Assembly (NCBI RefSeq): GCF_035917675.1
Contig: NZ_CP109104.1
Coordinates: forward strand, 6,882,001 to 6,946,000
DNA from: Streptomyces sp. NBC_01775
GTDB taxonomy: Bacteria; Actinomycetota; Actinomycetes; Streptomycetales; Streptomycetaceae
Direction of reading: 5' to 3'
DNA: 64,000 nt
A program made the position numbers and the translations under genes. The notes under the pieces are model-generated. The model was given only the letters and a program-made list of their open reading frames with translations. It ran no database searches and was not told the origin of the DNA. Positions 8,730 to 18,054 of the stretch are shown here, in pieces. Positions within the stretch are counted from its first letter, which is position 1; every line of letters starts with the position of its first letter.

Positions 8730-8892
8730 CGTACTCCGCCCGCAGTACGCGGCGCGGGGAGAAGGGGACCTGGGGCGGACAACTCCGTGTCTCCGGTGGG
8801 TCAGGGTGTAGGCGGCACAGGTGTCTGCCCGTAAATGCCCGTACAGCGGCGACACCGGCACCACCCCTTCCCGAGAGAGAGACCTGGCTCCC

Positions 8893-11800
8893 ATGTCCTG
8901 GCTGTCCCGCCTCAGCCTCCTTCAGCGTGGGCTGATAGGGCTGATGGCGCTCATCGCCGTCGCCTTCGGCGCCATCGCCGTCCCCCAGCTCAAACAACAA
9001 CTCCTGCCCTCCATCGACCTGCCCATGGTCTCGGTCATCGCGCCGTACCAGGGTGCCTCGCCCGACGTGGTCGAGAAGCAGGTCGTGGAGCCCCTGGAAG
9101 ACAACATCCAGGGCGTCGACGGCATCACGAGCGTCAACTCGACGGCGAGCGAGGGCTCCGCGGTCGTCATGGCCCAGTTCGACTACGGCGACAAGTCCGA
9201 GCAGACCATCGCCGATGTCCAGCAGGCCGTGAACCGCACCCGCGCCACGCTGCCGGACGGAGTCGACCCGCAGGTCGTGGCCGGTGGCACCGACGACATC
9301 CCGACCGTCGTCCTCGCCGCCTCTGCCGACGGGCGGGACCAGCAGTCCCTCTCCGACGCGCTGGACAGCTCCGTCATCCCGGTCCTCAAGGACATCAAGG
9401 GCGTCAGCCAGGTCACCGTCGACGGTGTGCAGGACCAGGTCGTCGCCGTCACCCCCGACACCAAGAAGCTGGCCAAGGCGCGGCTGTCCCCGGCCGATCT
9501 GTCCAAGGCCCTCCAATCGGGCGGCGCTTCGGTCCCGGCCGGCTCCTTCGCCGAGGACGGCAAGAGCAAGACCGTCCAGGTCGGCAACGGCTTCACCTCG
9601 CTCAAGCAGATCGAGGGGCTGCGCATCCCCGCCAAGGGCGGGGGCGGGGACCCGGTCAGCGTCGGTGACGTCGCCGAGGTCCGGCAGGCCCCCGACCAGG
9701 CCACCTCCCTCACCCGCACCAACGGGCACCGCAGCTTGTCCGTCTCGCTGACCATGGACACCGACGGCAGCGCCGTCGACATCTCCGACGAGGTCAAGGA
9801 CAAGCTGCCCCAGCTCCGCGACGACCTGGGCAAGGGCGCCAAGCTCACCGTCGTGTCCGACCAGGGCCCGCAGGTCTCCAAGTCCATCAGCTCCCTGACC
9901 ACCGAGGGCGCGCTGGGCCTGGTCTTCGCCGTCGTGGTGATCCTCGTCTTCCTGCTGTCGCTGCGCTCCACGCTGGTGACGGCGGTCTCCATCCCGCTGT
10001 CCGTGGTGCTGACACTGATCGTGCTGTGGTCGCGGGACCTGTCCCTCAACATGCTGACGCTGGGCGCCTTGACCATCGCCATCGGCCGGGTCGTCGACGA
10101 CTCGATCGTGGTGCTGGAGAACATCAAGCGGCACCTGGCATACGGCAAGGAACGCACCACCGCCATCCTCGACGCCGTCAAGGAGGTCTCCGGCGCGATC
10201 ACCGCCTCCACGCTGACGACGGTGGCCGTCTTCCTCCCGATGGCGTTCGTCGGCGGCATGGTGGGCGCGCTGTTCGGCGGCTTCTCCCTCACCATCACGG
10301 TCGCCCTGCTGGCCTCGCTGCTGGTGTCGCTGACGGTCGTGCCGGTGCTCTCGTACTGGTTCCTGCGCGCACCCAAGTCCCTCCGGGGTCTCGCCCCCGA
10401 GGAGCAGCGCCGCAAGTCCGAGGAGAAGGAGTCGCGCAGCCCGCTCCAGCGGCTGTACGTGCCGGTGCTGCGGTTCGCCACCCGGCGCCGCCTCACCAGC
10501 TTGGTGATCGCCGCGGCGGTGCTCATCGGCACCTTCGGCATGGCGTCGCTGCTGAAGACCAACTTCTTCGACCAGGGCGAGACCCAGCAGCTCTCGATCA
10601 GCCAGGAGCTGCCCCCCGGCAGCAGCCTGGGCGCGGCCGACAAGCAGGCCGAGAAGGTCGAGAAGATGATCTCAGGCATCGACGGGGTCGAGGACTACCA
10701 GGTCACCGTCGGCTCCGCCGGGCTGATGGCGGCCTTCGGCGGCAGCACGAACACCAACCAGGCGTCGTACCAGCTCAAGCTGGAGGAGACCGCCGACAGC
10801 GCCAAGGTCGAGGACGCCGTGCACGACGGGCTCGACAAGCTCGGCTCCTCCGTCGGCGACACCACCGTCAGCGCCGGTGACGGCTTCGGCAGCCAGGACC
10901 TGAGCGTGGTCGTCAAGGCCGGCGACGCCCAGGTGCTGGAGAAGGCGTCCGAGCAGGTGCGGGCCAAGGTCGACAAGCTGGACGGCGTCACCGACGTGCA
11001 GTCCGACCTGTCCCAGTCCGTGCCGCGCGTCTCGGTCACGGCGAAGGACTCCGCCGCCCGCTACGGGCTGAACGACGCCGCGATCGGCCAGGCCGTCACC
11101 CAGGCGGTCAGCGGCACCAAGTCCGGCAAGGCGATCCTGGACGACACCGAGCGCGATGTCGTCGTCCGCTCGCCGGAGCCCGCCGAGACGGTCGCGGCTT
11201 TGAAGAAGCTGCCGCTCGGCAAGGTCACGCTGGGCAAGGTCGCCGATGTCCGCACGGTCAACGGCCCGGTCCAGATGACCCGGATCGACGGCGCCCGCGC
11301 GGCGACGGTCACGGCGAAGCCGACCGGGGAGAACACCGGCGCGGTCAGCACCAAGCTCCAGTCGGAGATCGACTCGCTGGACCTGCCCAAGGGCGCCACC
11401 GCCGAGATCGGCGGCCTCTCGCAGGACCAGGACGAGGCGTTCAGCTCGCTGGGGCTGGCCATGCTGGCGGCCATCGCGATCGTCTTCATGCTGCTGGTCG
11501 CGACGTTCCGCTCGCTGATCCAGCCGCTGATCCTGCTGGTCTCGATCCCCTTCGCCGCCACCGGCGCGTTCGGCCTGCTGATCCTCACCGGCACCCCGAT
11601 GGGCGTCCCGGCGATGATCGGCATGCTGATGCTCATCGGCATCGTGGTGACCAACGCGATCGTGCTGATCGACCTGATCAATCAGTACCGCAGCCAGGGG
11701 TACGGCGTCATCGACGCCGTCATCGAGGGTGGCAGGCACCGGCTGCGGCCCATCCTGATGACCGCGCTCGCCACGATCTGCGCCCTGACGCCGATGGCAC

Positions 11801-12039
11801 TCGCGGTCACCGGCGACGGCGGCTTCATATCCCAGCCCCTGGCGGTCGTCGTCATCGGCGGCCTGGTCACCTCAACCCTGCTGACCTTGCTGCTGGTGCC
11901 GACGCTCTACGCGATGGTCGAGCTGCGCAAGGAGCGCCGGGCGGCCAAGAAGGCCGCCAAACGAGGGGGCAAGGGGAAGGACGAGGCACCCCCGTCGCCC
12001 CGCGAACCCGAGGCGGCGGAAGCCCCCGCCACCTCCTGA
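8893..12039 (+). CDS. RND-family efflux transporter (AcrB/HAE1 type)
   Basis: The 1048-residue protein has the RND duplication: a membrane helix at residues 12-32, a large extracytoplasmic loop to about 340, helices 2-6 (about 340-490), a second helix near 535, a second loop, and helices 8-12 (about 860-1025). The proton-relay motif 'IGRVVDDSIVVLENIK' supplies the TM4 Asp pair. No adaptor or outer-membrane partner is nearby, as expected for a monoderm. ATG 8893 starts 'MSWLSRLSLLQRGLIGLMAL'. The substrate cannot be read from sequence; the preceding two-component system may control it. Confidence 0.92.
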   Translation: MSWLSRLSLLQRGLIGLMALIAVAFGAIAVPQLKQQLLPSIDLPMVSVIAPYQGASPDVVEKQVVEPLEDNIQGVDGITSVNSTASEGSAVVMAQFDYGDKSEQTIADVQQAVNRTRATLPDGVDPQVVAGGTDDIPTVVLAASADGRDQQSLSDALDSSVIPVLKDIKGVSQVTVDGVQDQVVAVTPDTKKLAKARLSPADLSKALQSGGASVPAGSFAEDGKSKTVQVGNGFTSLKQIEGLRIPAKGGGGDPVSVGDVAEVRQAPDQATSLTRTNGHRSLSVSLTMDTDGSAVDISDEVKDKLPQLRDDLGKGAKLTVVSDQGPQVSKSISSLTTEGALGLVFAVVVILVFLLSLRSTLVTAVSIPLSVVLTLIVLWSRDLSLNMLTLGALTIAIGRVVDDSIVVLENIKRHLAYGKERTTAILDAVKEVSGAITASTLTTVAVFLPMAFVGGMVGALFGGFSLTITVALLASLLVSLTVVPVLSYWFLRAPKSLRGLAPEEQRRKSEEKESRSPLQRLYVPVLRFATRRRLTSLVIAAAVLIGTFGMASLLKTNFFDQGETQQLSISQELPPGSSLGAADKQAEKVEKMISGIDGVEDYQVTVGSAGLMAAFGGSTNTNQASYQLKLEETADSAKVEDAVHDGLDKLGSSVGDTTVSAGDGFGSQDLSVVVKAGDAQVLEKASEQVRAKVDKLDGVTDVQSDLSQSVPRVSVTAKDSAARYGLNDAAIGQAVTQAVSGTKSGKAILDDTERDVVVRSPEPAETVAALKKLPLGKVTLGKVADVRTVNGPVQMTRIDGARAATVTAKPTGENTGAVSTKLQSEIDSLDLPKGATAEIGGLSQDQDEAFSSLGLAMLAAIAIVFMLLVATFRSLIQPLILLVSIPFAATGAFGLLILTGTPMGVPAMIGMLMLIGIVVTNAIVLIDLINQYRSQGYGVIDAVIEGGRHRLRPILMTALATICALTPMALAVTGDGGFISQPLAVVVIGGLVTSTLLTLLLVPTLYAMVELRKERRAAKKAAKRGGKGKDEAPPSPREPEAAEAPATS

Positions 12040-12043
12040 ACCG

Positions 12044-12087
12044 CCGGGGTCCGGTCGCACCCGTGGGGGGCCACGACCGGACCCCGG
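12044..12087. terminator. Bidirectional hairpin terminator
   Basis: A perfect 14-bp stem (CCGGGGTCCGGTCG) has a 16-nt loop. It starts 5 nt after the RND stop, between convergent genes. Confidence 0.8.
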
Positions 12088-12106
12088 CTCCCGTCAAAGA
12101 ACCGCG

Positions 12107-12152
12107 CCGGCGCGGCTCATAAGAACGCGTCGGCGCGGCTCACAAGAACGCG
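12107..12152. repeat. 23-nt tandem duplication across the GNAT stop codon
   Basis: Two 23-nt copies (12107-12129 and 12130-12152) differ at two positions, with a partial third copy beyond. The right copy contains the stop codon and last codons of the GNAT gene. Confidence 0.8.
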
Positions 12153-13021
12153 CCCGACGGTATGTACGGCGCGGGAGGCCGAAGGCCCCGATAGCAAACG
12201 AACCCCTCGGCGCGAAGCTCCATCCCCGCGGCGAGCCCCACGTCAACAGCCCACTGCTGTCCGGCAGTAACGTCATGCACCTCAGCCACCACCCCCTCGT
12301 CCACCCCCAACAGCGCGGCGCTCAGCACCCGGGTGGCCAACCGCCGCGAGGTGGCGGCGAGAAGCTCCACCTGTCCTCGCTCACTCACATAGCAATACCC
12401 GCTCCCCGCGAGATCGTCCGCGACGACCAGCCGGTGGTGCCGCATCAAGAAGTCGTGGTCGGGCCCGTGGGCCCCGCCCCGCAGCCGCCGGTCGACGGAG
12501 TCGAGCAGGTCGCGGTCCCGCGCCGATCCCTCGACCGCCGCGCCCTCCGGCGTCCCGAGCCGGGCCCGGTCGACCACGCCCCGCATCCGGATGGTCGGAT
12601 GCAGCTCGAAGCCCGCCTGCCGGTACACCCGCGCGGCGGCGGGGTGCCGGGAGCAGCAGATGATGCCCCGCAGGCAGCCTCGCCCGTACTCCATCGTCCG
12701 GCGCAGCAGGGCGTTGCCCACGCCTTTTCCCTGTGCGCCGGGCAGGACGACGAGCAGTGCGAGCCCCCAGGTGCCCTCGCGGATGAGGGACTGGGCAGCC
12801 CCTACGGCCTGCCCCGTGTCGTCCTCGGCGATCCAGCTCCCCGCGGGGTCCGTGAGCACGAGGTGCTGGACCTTCTCCCGGCCCCGCGCCAGGTGTTCGG
12901 CCGAGGGCGGGTCCGAGGGTGCGTCGCCCTTCAGAACGTGGGAGGCCCCGAAGGACGCCTCCGCCACCACCCGTACCGTCTCCGCGTCTTCCTCGGTCTC
13001 CCTGACTGGTCGCAGCAGCAT
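12140..13021 (-). CDS. GNAT-family acetyltransferase, tandem-domain
   Basis: The N-terminal GNAT domain (about 1-150) has the acetyl-CoA loop 'LPGAQGKGVGNALLRRTMEY' near residue 95 and 'HPAAARVYRQAGFELHPT'. The second half (about 160-293) keeps a GNAT-like strand order but has no clear CoA loop ('GQVELLAATSRRLATRVLSA'). It may be a degenerate second domain. The substrate is unknown. It is encoded 10 nt downstream of nadA on the same strand, so they may be cotranscribed. Its 3' end is duplicated in tandem. Confidence 0.87.
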   Translation of the reverse strand: MLLRPVRETEEDAETVRVVAEASFGASHVLKGDAPSDPPSAEHLARGREKVQHLVLTDPAGSWIAEDDTGQAVGAAQSLIREGTWGLALLVVLPGAQGKGVGNALLRRTMEYGRGCLRGIICCSRHPAAARVYRQAGFELHPTIRMRGVVDRARLGTPEGAAVEGSARDRDLLDSVDRRLRGGAHGPDHDFLMRHHRLVVADDLAGSGYCYVSERGQVELLAATSRRLATRVLSAALLGVDEGVVAEVHDVTAGQQWAVDVGLAAGMELRAEGFVCYRGLRPPAPYIPSGAFL

Positions 13022-13031
13022 TCGCCGCAGG

Positions 13032-14219
13032 CTACGGCAGCGCCAGCATCCGTTCCAGAGCGAGCTTGGCGTACTTCTCGGTCTCGGCGTCGACCTCGAT
13101 CCGGTTGACCATCGTGCCCTGGGCGAGGGACTCCAGGGCCCACACCAGATGCGGCAGGTCGATCCGGTTCATCGTCGAGCAGAAGCAGACCGTGCGGTCG
13201 AGGAAGACGATCTCCTTGCCGCCCTCGGACTCGGCGGCGAAGCGGTTGGCCAGCCGCCGAACGAGGTTCAGCTCCGTGCCGATCGCCCACTTGGAGCCGG
13301 GCGGGGCCGCTTCCAGGGCCTTGATGATGTACTCCGTCGAGCCCACCTGGTCGGCGGCGGAGACGACCTCGTGCTTGCACTCGGGGTGGACCAGCACATT
13401 GACACCGGGGATCCGCTCGCGGACCTCGCGCACCGATTCCAGCGAGAAGCGGCCGTGCACCGAGCAGTGGCCCCGCCACAGGATCATTCTGGCGTCGCGC
13501 AGCTGCTGGGGCGTGAGCCCGCCGCCTGGCTTGTGCGGGTTGTAGACGACGCAGTCCTCCAGCGTCATGCCCATTTCGCGCACCGCGGTGTTCCGCCCCA
13601 GGTGCTGGTCGGGCAGGAAGAGGACCTTCTCGCCCTCCTGGAACGCCCACTCCAGCGCGCGCCCGGCGTTGGAGGAGGTGCAGATCGTGCCGCCGTGCCG
13701 GCCGGTGAACGCCTTGATGTCCGCCGAGGAGTTCATGTACGAGACGGGTACGGTGACATCGGCCACGCCCGCCTCGGTCAGCACGTCCCAGCACTCGGCG
13801 ACCTGCTCGGCCGTCGCCATGTCGGCCATGGAGCAGCCCGCCGCCAGGTCGGGGAGCACGACCTGCTGGGCCGGGGAGGTGAGGATGTCGGCGGACTCGG
13901 CCATGAAGTGCACGCCGCAGAAGACGATGTACTCCGCCTCGGGGCGCGCCGCCGCGTCTCTGGCCAGCTTGAAGGAGTCGCCGGTCACATCGGCGAACTC
14001 GATGACCTCGTCGCGCTGGTAGTGGTGGCCGAGCACGAAGACGCGGTCGCCGAGCTGCTCCTTGGCGGCGCGTGCGCGGGCCACCAGGTCGGGGTCGGAG
14101 GGGGAGGGGAGATCGCCGGGGCACTCCACTCCCCGCTCGCTCTTCGGATCGGCCTCACGGCCGAGCAGCAGCAGTGCGAGCGGGGTCGGCTGTACGTCCA
14201 GCGGCTGGGCGGTACTCAC
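13032..14219 (-). CDS. nadA: Quinolinate synthase
   Basis: NadA condenses iminoaspartate with dihydroxyacetone phosphate to quinolinate in de novo NAD synthesis and uses a [4Fe-4S] cluster. Conserved blocks are 'FVLGHHYQRDEVIEFAD', 'IVFCGVHFMAESADIL', 'GTICTSSNAGRALEW', 'VLVHPECKHEV' and 'VCFCSTMNRIDLPH'; the cysteines in the second, fourth and fifth supply the cluster. GTG 14219 (AAGGGTGG in front) gives 395 residues and is preferred over a further upstream start. nadB and nadC are not in the window. The Fe-S carrier gene next door is divergent. Confidence 0.96.
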   Translation of the reverse strand: MSTAQPLDVQPTPLALLLLGREADPKSERGVECPGDLPSPSDPDLVARARAAKEQLGDRVFVLGHHYQRDEVIEFADVTGDSFKLARDAAARPEAEYIVFCGVHFMAESADILTSPAQQVVLPDLAAGCSMADMATAEQVAECWDVLTEAGVADVTVPVSYMNSSADIKAFTGRHGGTICTSSNAGRALEWAFQEGEKVLFLPDQHLGRNTAVREMGMTLEDCVVYNPHKPGGGLTPQQLRDARMILWRGHCSVHGRFSLESVREVRERIPGVNVLVHPECKHEVVSAADQVGSTEYIIKALEAAPPGSKWAIGTELNLVRRLANRFAAESEGGKEIVFLDRTVCFCSTMNRIDLPHLVWALESLAQGTMVNRIEVDAETEKYAKLALERMLALP

Positions 14220-14465
14220 AGGACCCACCCTTTCTGTAGCGCCATACGGAAGCCGCACACGGCGGGCTTCTCGTCTAAGTGACGCGATCTATCATAGCGG
14301 CTTCACGTCAGTTTGACGATGGGGATCATGTCGATGTGACGCATTCCCACCCCCTCGGGCGGTGTGCGAGCATGAAGTGACCACTCGGTCCTGGAATGAA
14401 TCAGGGAAGCCGTCGGTTGTCCCGACGGTAAGAGAGCAGTCCGTACCAACCCGGGAGAGAAGCAG

Positions 14466-14819
14466 ATGTCCGTTTCGGACGAGACCGCTGTAAGCGAGGG
14501 CATCATCCTGTCCGACGCCGCAGCCGAGAAGGTCAAGACCCTGCTGGAGCAGGAGGGCCGTGACGACCTGGCGTTGCGCGTCGCCGTCCAGCCGGGTGGC
14601 TGCTCGGGCCTGCGGTATCAGCTCTTCTTCGACGAGCGTTCGCTCGACGGCGACGTGGTCAAGGACTTCGACGGCGTCAAGGTCGTCACCGACCGGATGA
14701 GCGCCCCCTACCTCGGCGGCGCCTCCATCGACTTCGTCGACACCATCGAGAAGCAGGGCTTCACGATCGACAACCCCAACGCCACCGGCTCCTGCGCCTG
14801 CGGCGACTCTTTCAACTGA
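14466..14819 (+). CDS. erpA: A-type iron-sulfur cluster carrier (HesB/IscA/ErpA)
   Basis: The 117-residue protein has the A-type carrier fold and the three cluster-binding cysteines: Cys46 in 'QPGGCSGLRYQL', and Cys110 and Cys112 in 'GSCACGDSF'. It would carry Fe-S clusters to apo-enzymes. Its divergent neighbour NadA needs one, but a direct client link is only inference. RBS GGGAGAGAAG precedes the ATG. A strong hairpin follows 82 nt after the stop. Confidence 0.93.
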   Translation: MSVSDETAVSEGIILSDAAAEKVKTLLEQEGRDDLALRVAVQPGGCSGLRYQLFFDERSLDGDVVKDFDGVKVVTDRMSAPYLGGASIDFVDTIEKQGFTIDNPNATGSCACGDSFN

Positions 14820-14901
14820 TGCCCCCCGCGTCGGCCAGGCGGCCGGCGCGGCAGCGTGCGGCGGGCGCCCGGCGCCCCGCACCCGTACGCACCCGGCACA
14901 G

Positions 14902-14947
14902 GACAAGGGCGGCGGACTCCCCCCACCAGGGGCCCGCCGCCCTTGTC
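14902..14947. terminator. Hairpin terminator between convergent genes
   Basis: A perfect 14-bp stem (GACAAGGGCGGCGG) has an 18-nt loop. It serves the HesB gene and probably the convergent gene ending at 15023. Confidence 0.8.
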
Positions 14948-15022
14948 GTCCGTTCGCACCGAGAGCGCCCGTCGGGGTGTGCCCTCAGCGGCCGGTGACG
15001 ACCGGCCGGTGCGAACAGACGT

Positions 15023-16546
15023 TTACTTGCGGGGCAGCTTGCGGCCGTCCCGCCCGTCCACGACCTTGCGGTCGCCCAGGGCCTTGTCGAGCTGGACCTC
15101 GACACTCTGCCGCTTGGCGATCTTGACGCAGACCTTCTTGTCGCCCTTCTTCTTCTCCGGCTTGACCGTGACCTTCACCGAAGAGCCCGACTCGTCGGCC
15201 GTGGCCTTGTAGTCGTCGCACACGCCGCCCCAGAAGCGCACCGTGAGGGTGCGCCCGTCGGCCTTGTACGACTCGGCCGCCTGTGTGCCGGCCTTGCCGC
15301 CGCCGGTGCCCATGTCCCCCTCACCCGTCGAGGGGCCGGAGGGCGGAGAGGCGGGCCGCTCGACCTGCGGCGGCGCCGACTGCTCGGCCCCGCTGCCCGG
15401 AGCGGCCGGATCCTCGCCGCTGGGCGTGGACTTGAGGAACTTCGGCTCGACGGCGGGATGCGTCACCTTCAGATCTCCGCCCCCGCCGGGCCGCTTCACG
15501 TCGAAGATCCACGCGGGCACGAGCACGGGCTTGCCGTGCGAGCGCTCCAGCGAGAGGCCGAAGGCGGCCCCGCTCACCTTGGACGGCTCGTTCCGGTCCT
15601 TGCCCTTCGGGCTCTCGCGCTTCGGCACCTTGCCGCCCTTGGCCGGCGCGCAGTCGGTCGCGCCCTCGCCGGACTGCTTGGCGCAGGAGGGCCGCGGGCC
15701 GTGTCCGCCGGAGGACTGGCTCACCTTGTTCATCTCGTCGAGCGTCGCGTCCGCGCTGAGCACGGGGTATGCCGTGCCCTTGCGGGTCTCGTTCCAATTG
15801 CCCTGCCCGCGAGTGATCTTGCCGTTCGCGCCGACCACGAAGGTGCTGTCCCAGCCCTGTGTCGGCAGCCCGTCGACCTTCGGGGAGACGGTCACCGTGC
15901 GCGTGCCGCCCACCGCGGGACCGGCCTTGAGCGAGGCGTCCTTGAGGTCCAGGGCCTTCAGGACCGGGCGCACCGCGTCCTTCGCCTTGTCCTCGGGAAC
16001 GGGCTTGCCCGACGGCGAGGGGGCGCTGTCGACCTCTGTGTCGAGCGGGACCGTGCCCGCGCCCATGTACGTCCACGCGCCGCCCGAGGCGCCGCGCTCG
16101 GCGGCCAGCTTGGGACCCTTGCCCCGCTTCTCCCCGCCGACCTGCCAGCGGCCGTCCGTCACCTTCGGACTGCCCTTGATCTTCAGCGCCTTGGCCAGCT
16201 CGGCCATCTCGGACTTGCCGACCCGGTGGCCCGTGTGGCGGACGGCGGCCTTGTCGGGCCCCTTCGGCAGCTCGCCCTCGGCGCGGTACGCACGCGGGCC
16301 CATCGGCTCACCGGCCGCGATGCCCCGGCTCTCACTGGCCGACGCGGCCTCGCCGTCGAGGGACAGCTTCGGGGGGCCACCCGCCGAAGCGTCGTCTCCG
16401 GAATCGGAGGCGGCGGTGGACGCCCAGTACGCACCACCACCGCCGGCCAACAGGACCGCGGCGGCCACGGAGAGGATCACCGGCTGCCGCCGGCGGCTCC
16501 GGGGGCCGGGCCGGTCCTCGGGCTCGGGGGACTGGTCTGTACTCAC
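15023..16546 (-). CDS. Membrane-anchored hypothetical protein, Lys/Gly/Pro-rich
   Basis: A short basic cytoplasmic tail is followed by one membrane segment (about residues 23-42, 'VILSVAAAVLLAGGGGAYWA'). A long extracytoplasmic region rich in Lys, Gly, Ser and Pro follows. There are four Cys, two of them near 'RFWGGVCDDYKA' and 'KKVCVKIAKRQSVEV', which could form a disulfide in a C-terminal beta domain. GTG 16546 has a near-perfect AAAGGAG 6 nt upstream. The function is not recognisable. The small gene at 16645 lies upstream on the same strand. Confidence 0.8.
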   Translation of the reverse strand: MSTDQSPEPEDRPGPRSRRRQPVILSVAAAVLLAGGGGAYWASTAASDSGDDASAGGPPKLSLDGEAASASESRGIAAGEPMGPRAYRAEGELPKGPDKAAVRHTGHRVGKSEMAELAKALKIKGSPKVTDGRWQVGGEKRGKGPKLAAERGASGGAWTYMGAGTVPLDTEVDSAPSPSGKPVPEDKAKDAVRPVLKALDLKDASLKAGPAVGGTRTVTVSPKVDGLPTQGWDSTFVVGANGKITRGQGNWNETRKGTAYPVLSADATLDEMNKVSQSSGGHGPRPSCAKQSGEGATDCAPAKGGKVPKRESPKGKDRNEPSKVSGAAFGLSLERSHGKPVLVPAWIFDVKRPGGGGDLKVTHPAVEPKFLKSTPSGEDPAAPGSGAEQSAPPQVERPASPPSGPSTGEGDMGTGGGKAGTQAAESYKADGRTLTVRFWGGVCDDYKATADESGSSVKVTVKPEKKKGDKKVCVKIAKRQSVEVQLDKALGDRKVVDGRDGRKLPRK

Positions 16547-16644
16547 CGAAAACTCCTTTGGCTCCACGCGTCCATGAGGTCCGTCCGTCATGCGGGCACG
16601 GAGGTTGGACGGAGTCAGGGAGCGTGTGGTTCCCCGCGGCCCGT

Positions 16645-16848
16645 TCAGTCGCCGTATTCGGACATACCATCCAGGAGTCGTGCGGACCGTGAAGGCACGC
16701 TCACCCCGTGCAACACCTGTGGCGGAACAGGCCGTCCGTCGTCCCGCGGGGCCCGCTGGGCGGTCCAGTGCGGAGCCATCCGGGCGCAGTCGCCGCGCAG
16801 TTGCTCCATCGACTCGGGCTCGGACGCTGAAGTCGCCGTTTTCCTCAT
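16645..16848 (-). CDS. Probable small protein, 67 aa
   Basis: A frame from ATG 16848 (or ATG 16866) encodes a 67-residue protein containing 'ESMEQLRGDCARMAPHWTAQ' and 'RDDGRPVPPQVLHG'. Codon third positions in the middle are strongly G/C and the composition is unlike a random antisense frame. No strong ribosome binding site is visible. It fills much of the otherwise empty 16547-17010 gap and lies divergent to the PfkB gene. Real but modest support; function unknown. Confidence 0.5.
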   Translation of the reverse strand: MRKTATSASEPESMEQLRGDCARMAPHWTAQRAPRDDGRPVPPQVLHGVSVPSRSARLLDGMSEYGD

Positions 16849-17010
16849 AGGGTCGACGCTACGCATCGGACGCACTGCCCGGAAGACCCTACTATTTGGT
16901 AGTTTTGCCCTGTTCGAGTCCGGAGGTCCAGCGGGTAGCGTGAAGCACGCCCTCCCCCTGTGCGCTGCGCGTACGGGGTACCTCAATGTCTCTCAGGAGC
17001 AGAATTCGTC

Positions 17011-17985
17011 GTGCGTATCGCAGTGAGCGGCTCTATCGCAAACGACCACCTGATGACCTTCCCGGGGCGTTTCTCCGACCAGCTGGTCGCCGACCAGCTG
17101 CACACGGTCTCGCTCTCCTTCCTCGTCGACAAGCTCGACATCCGCCGCGGCGGTGTCGGGGCCAACATCGCGTTCGGCATGGGCCAGCTGGGCGCGCGGC
17201 CGGTCCTTGTCGGCGCCGCGGGAGAGGACTTCGAGGAATACCGCGTCTGGCTCGAACGCCACGGCGTGGACACCGCCTCGGTCAGGATCTCCGAGGTGCT
17301 GCACACCGCGCGCTTCGTCTGCACCACCGACGCGGACGCCAACCAGATCGGCTCCTTCTACACGGGCGCCATGAGCGAGGCCCGGCACATCGAGCTCCAG
17401 CACGTGGTCGACCGGGTCGGCCCCCTGGACCTCGTCCTCATCGGCGCCGACGACCCCGAGGGCATGATCCGCCACACCGAGGAGTGCCGGACGCGGGGCA
17501 TCCCCTTCGCGGCCGACTACTCGCAGCAGATCGCCCGCATGGACGGCGAAGGCATCCGTGAGCTGACCGAGGGTGCCACCTACCTGTTCTCGAACGAGTA
17601 CGAGAAGGAACTGATCGAGGCCAAGACCGGCTGGAGCGACGAGGAGGTCCTCCAGAAGGTCGGCACCCGTGTCACCACCCTCGGCAAGAACGGGGCGCGC
17701 ATAGACCGCGCGGGTGAGGAGTCCATCCACGTCGGCTGCGCGGAGGAGCGCACCAAGGCCGATCCGACCGGCGTCGGCGACGCCTTCCGCGCGGGCTTCC
17801 TCTCCGGCCTGACCTGGGGCGTCGGGCTGGAGCGCGCGGCACAGGTCGGCTGCATGCTCGCGACCCTCGTCATCGAGACGGTGGGCACCCAGGAGTACGA
17901 GCTCACGCGGGTCCACTTCATGGAGCGCTTCACCAAGGCCTACGGCCATGACGCGGCCACCGAGGTCCAGGCCCACCTGGGCTGA
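17011..17985 (+). CDS. PfkB-family carbohydrate kinase (ribokinase/adenosine kinase-like)
   Basis: This 324-residue kinase has the N-terminal Gly-rich block 'RRGGVGANIAFGMGQLGARP' and the C-terminal anion-hole signature 'DPTGVGDAFRAGFLSGLTWG' with the catalytic Asp. The insertion 'DANQIGSFYTGAMSEARH' resembles the adenosine kinase side of the family, but the substrate cannot be fixed. GTG 17011 has CAGGAG 11 nt upstream. It is monocistronic, ending in a terminator before the MITE-like element. Confidence 0.9.
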   Translation: MRIAVSGSIANDHLMTFPGRFSDQLVADQLHTVSLSFLVDKLDIRRGGVGANIAFGMGQLGARPVLVGAAGEDFEEYRVWLERHGVDTASVRISEVLHTARFVCTTDADANQIGSFYTGAMSEARHIELQHVVDRVGPLDLVLIGADDPEGMIRHTEECRTRGIPFAADYSQQIARMDGEGIRELTEGATYLFSNEYEKELIEAKTGWSDEEVLQKVGTRVTTLGKNGARIDRAGEESIHVGCAEERTKADPTGVGDAFRAGFLSGLTWGVGLERAAQVGCMLATLVIETVGTQEYELTRVHFMERFTKAYGHDAATEVQAHLG

Positions 17986-18000
17986 GGCCGGCCCCTTCTT

Positions 18001-18048
18001 CGTCCTCCCGCCGGACAGGCTCGAGCGAGCTGGCCCGGCGGGAGGACG
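18001..18048 (+). terminator. Hairpin terminator after PfkB kinase
   Basis: A perfect 14-bp stem (CGTCCTCCCGCCGG) has a 20-nt loop. It starts 16 nt after the kinase stop and ends 7 nt before the MITE-like element. Confidence 0.8.
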
Positions 18049-18054
18049 TGCTCG

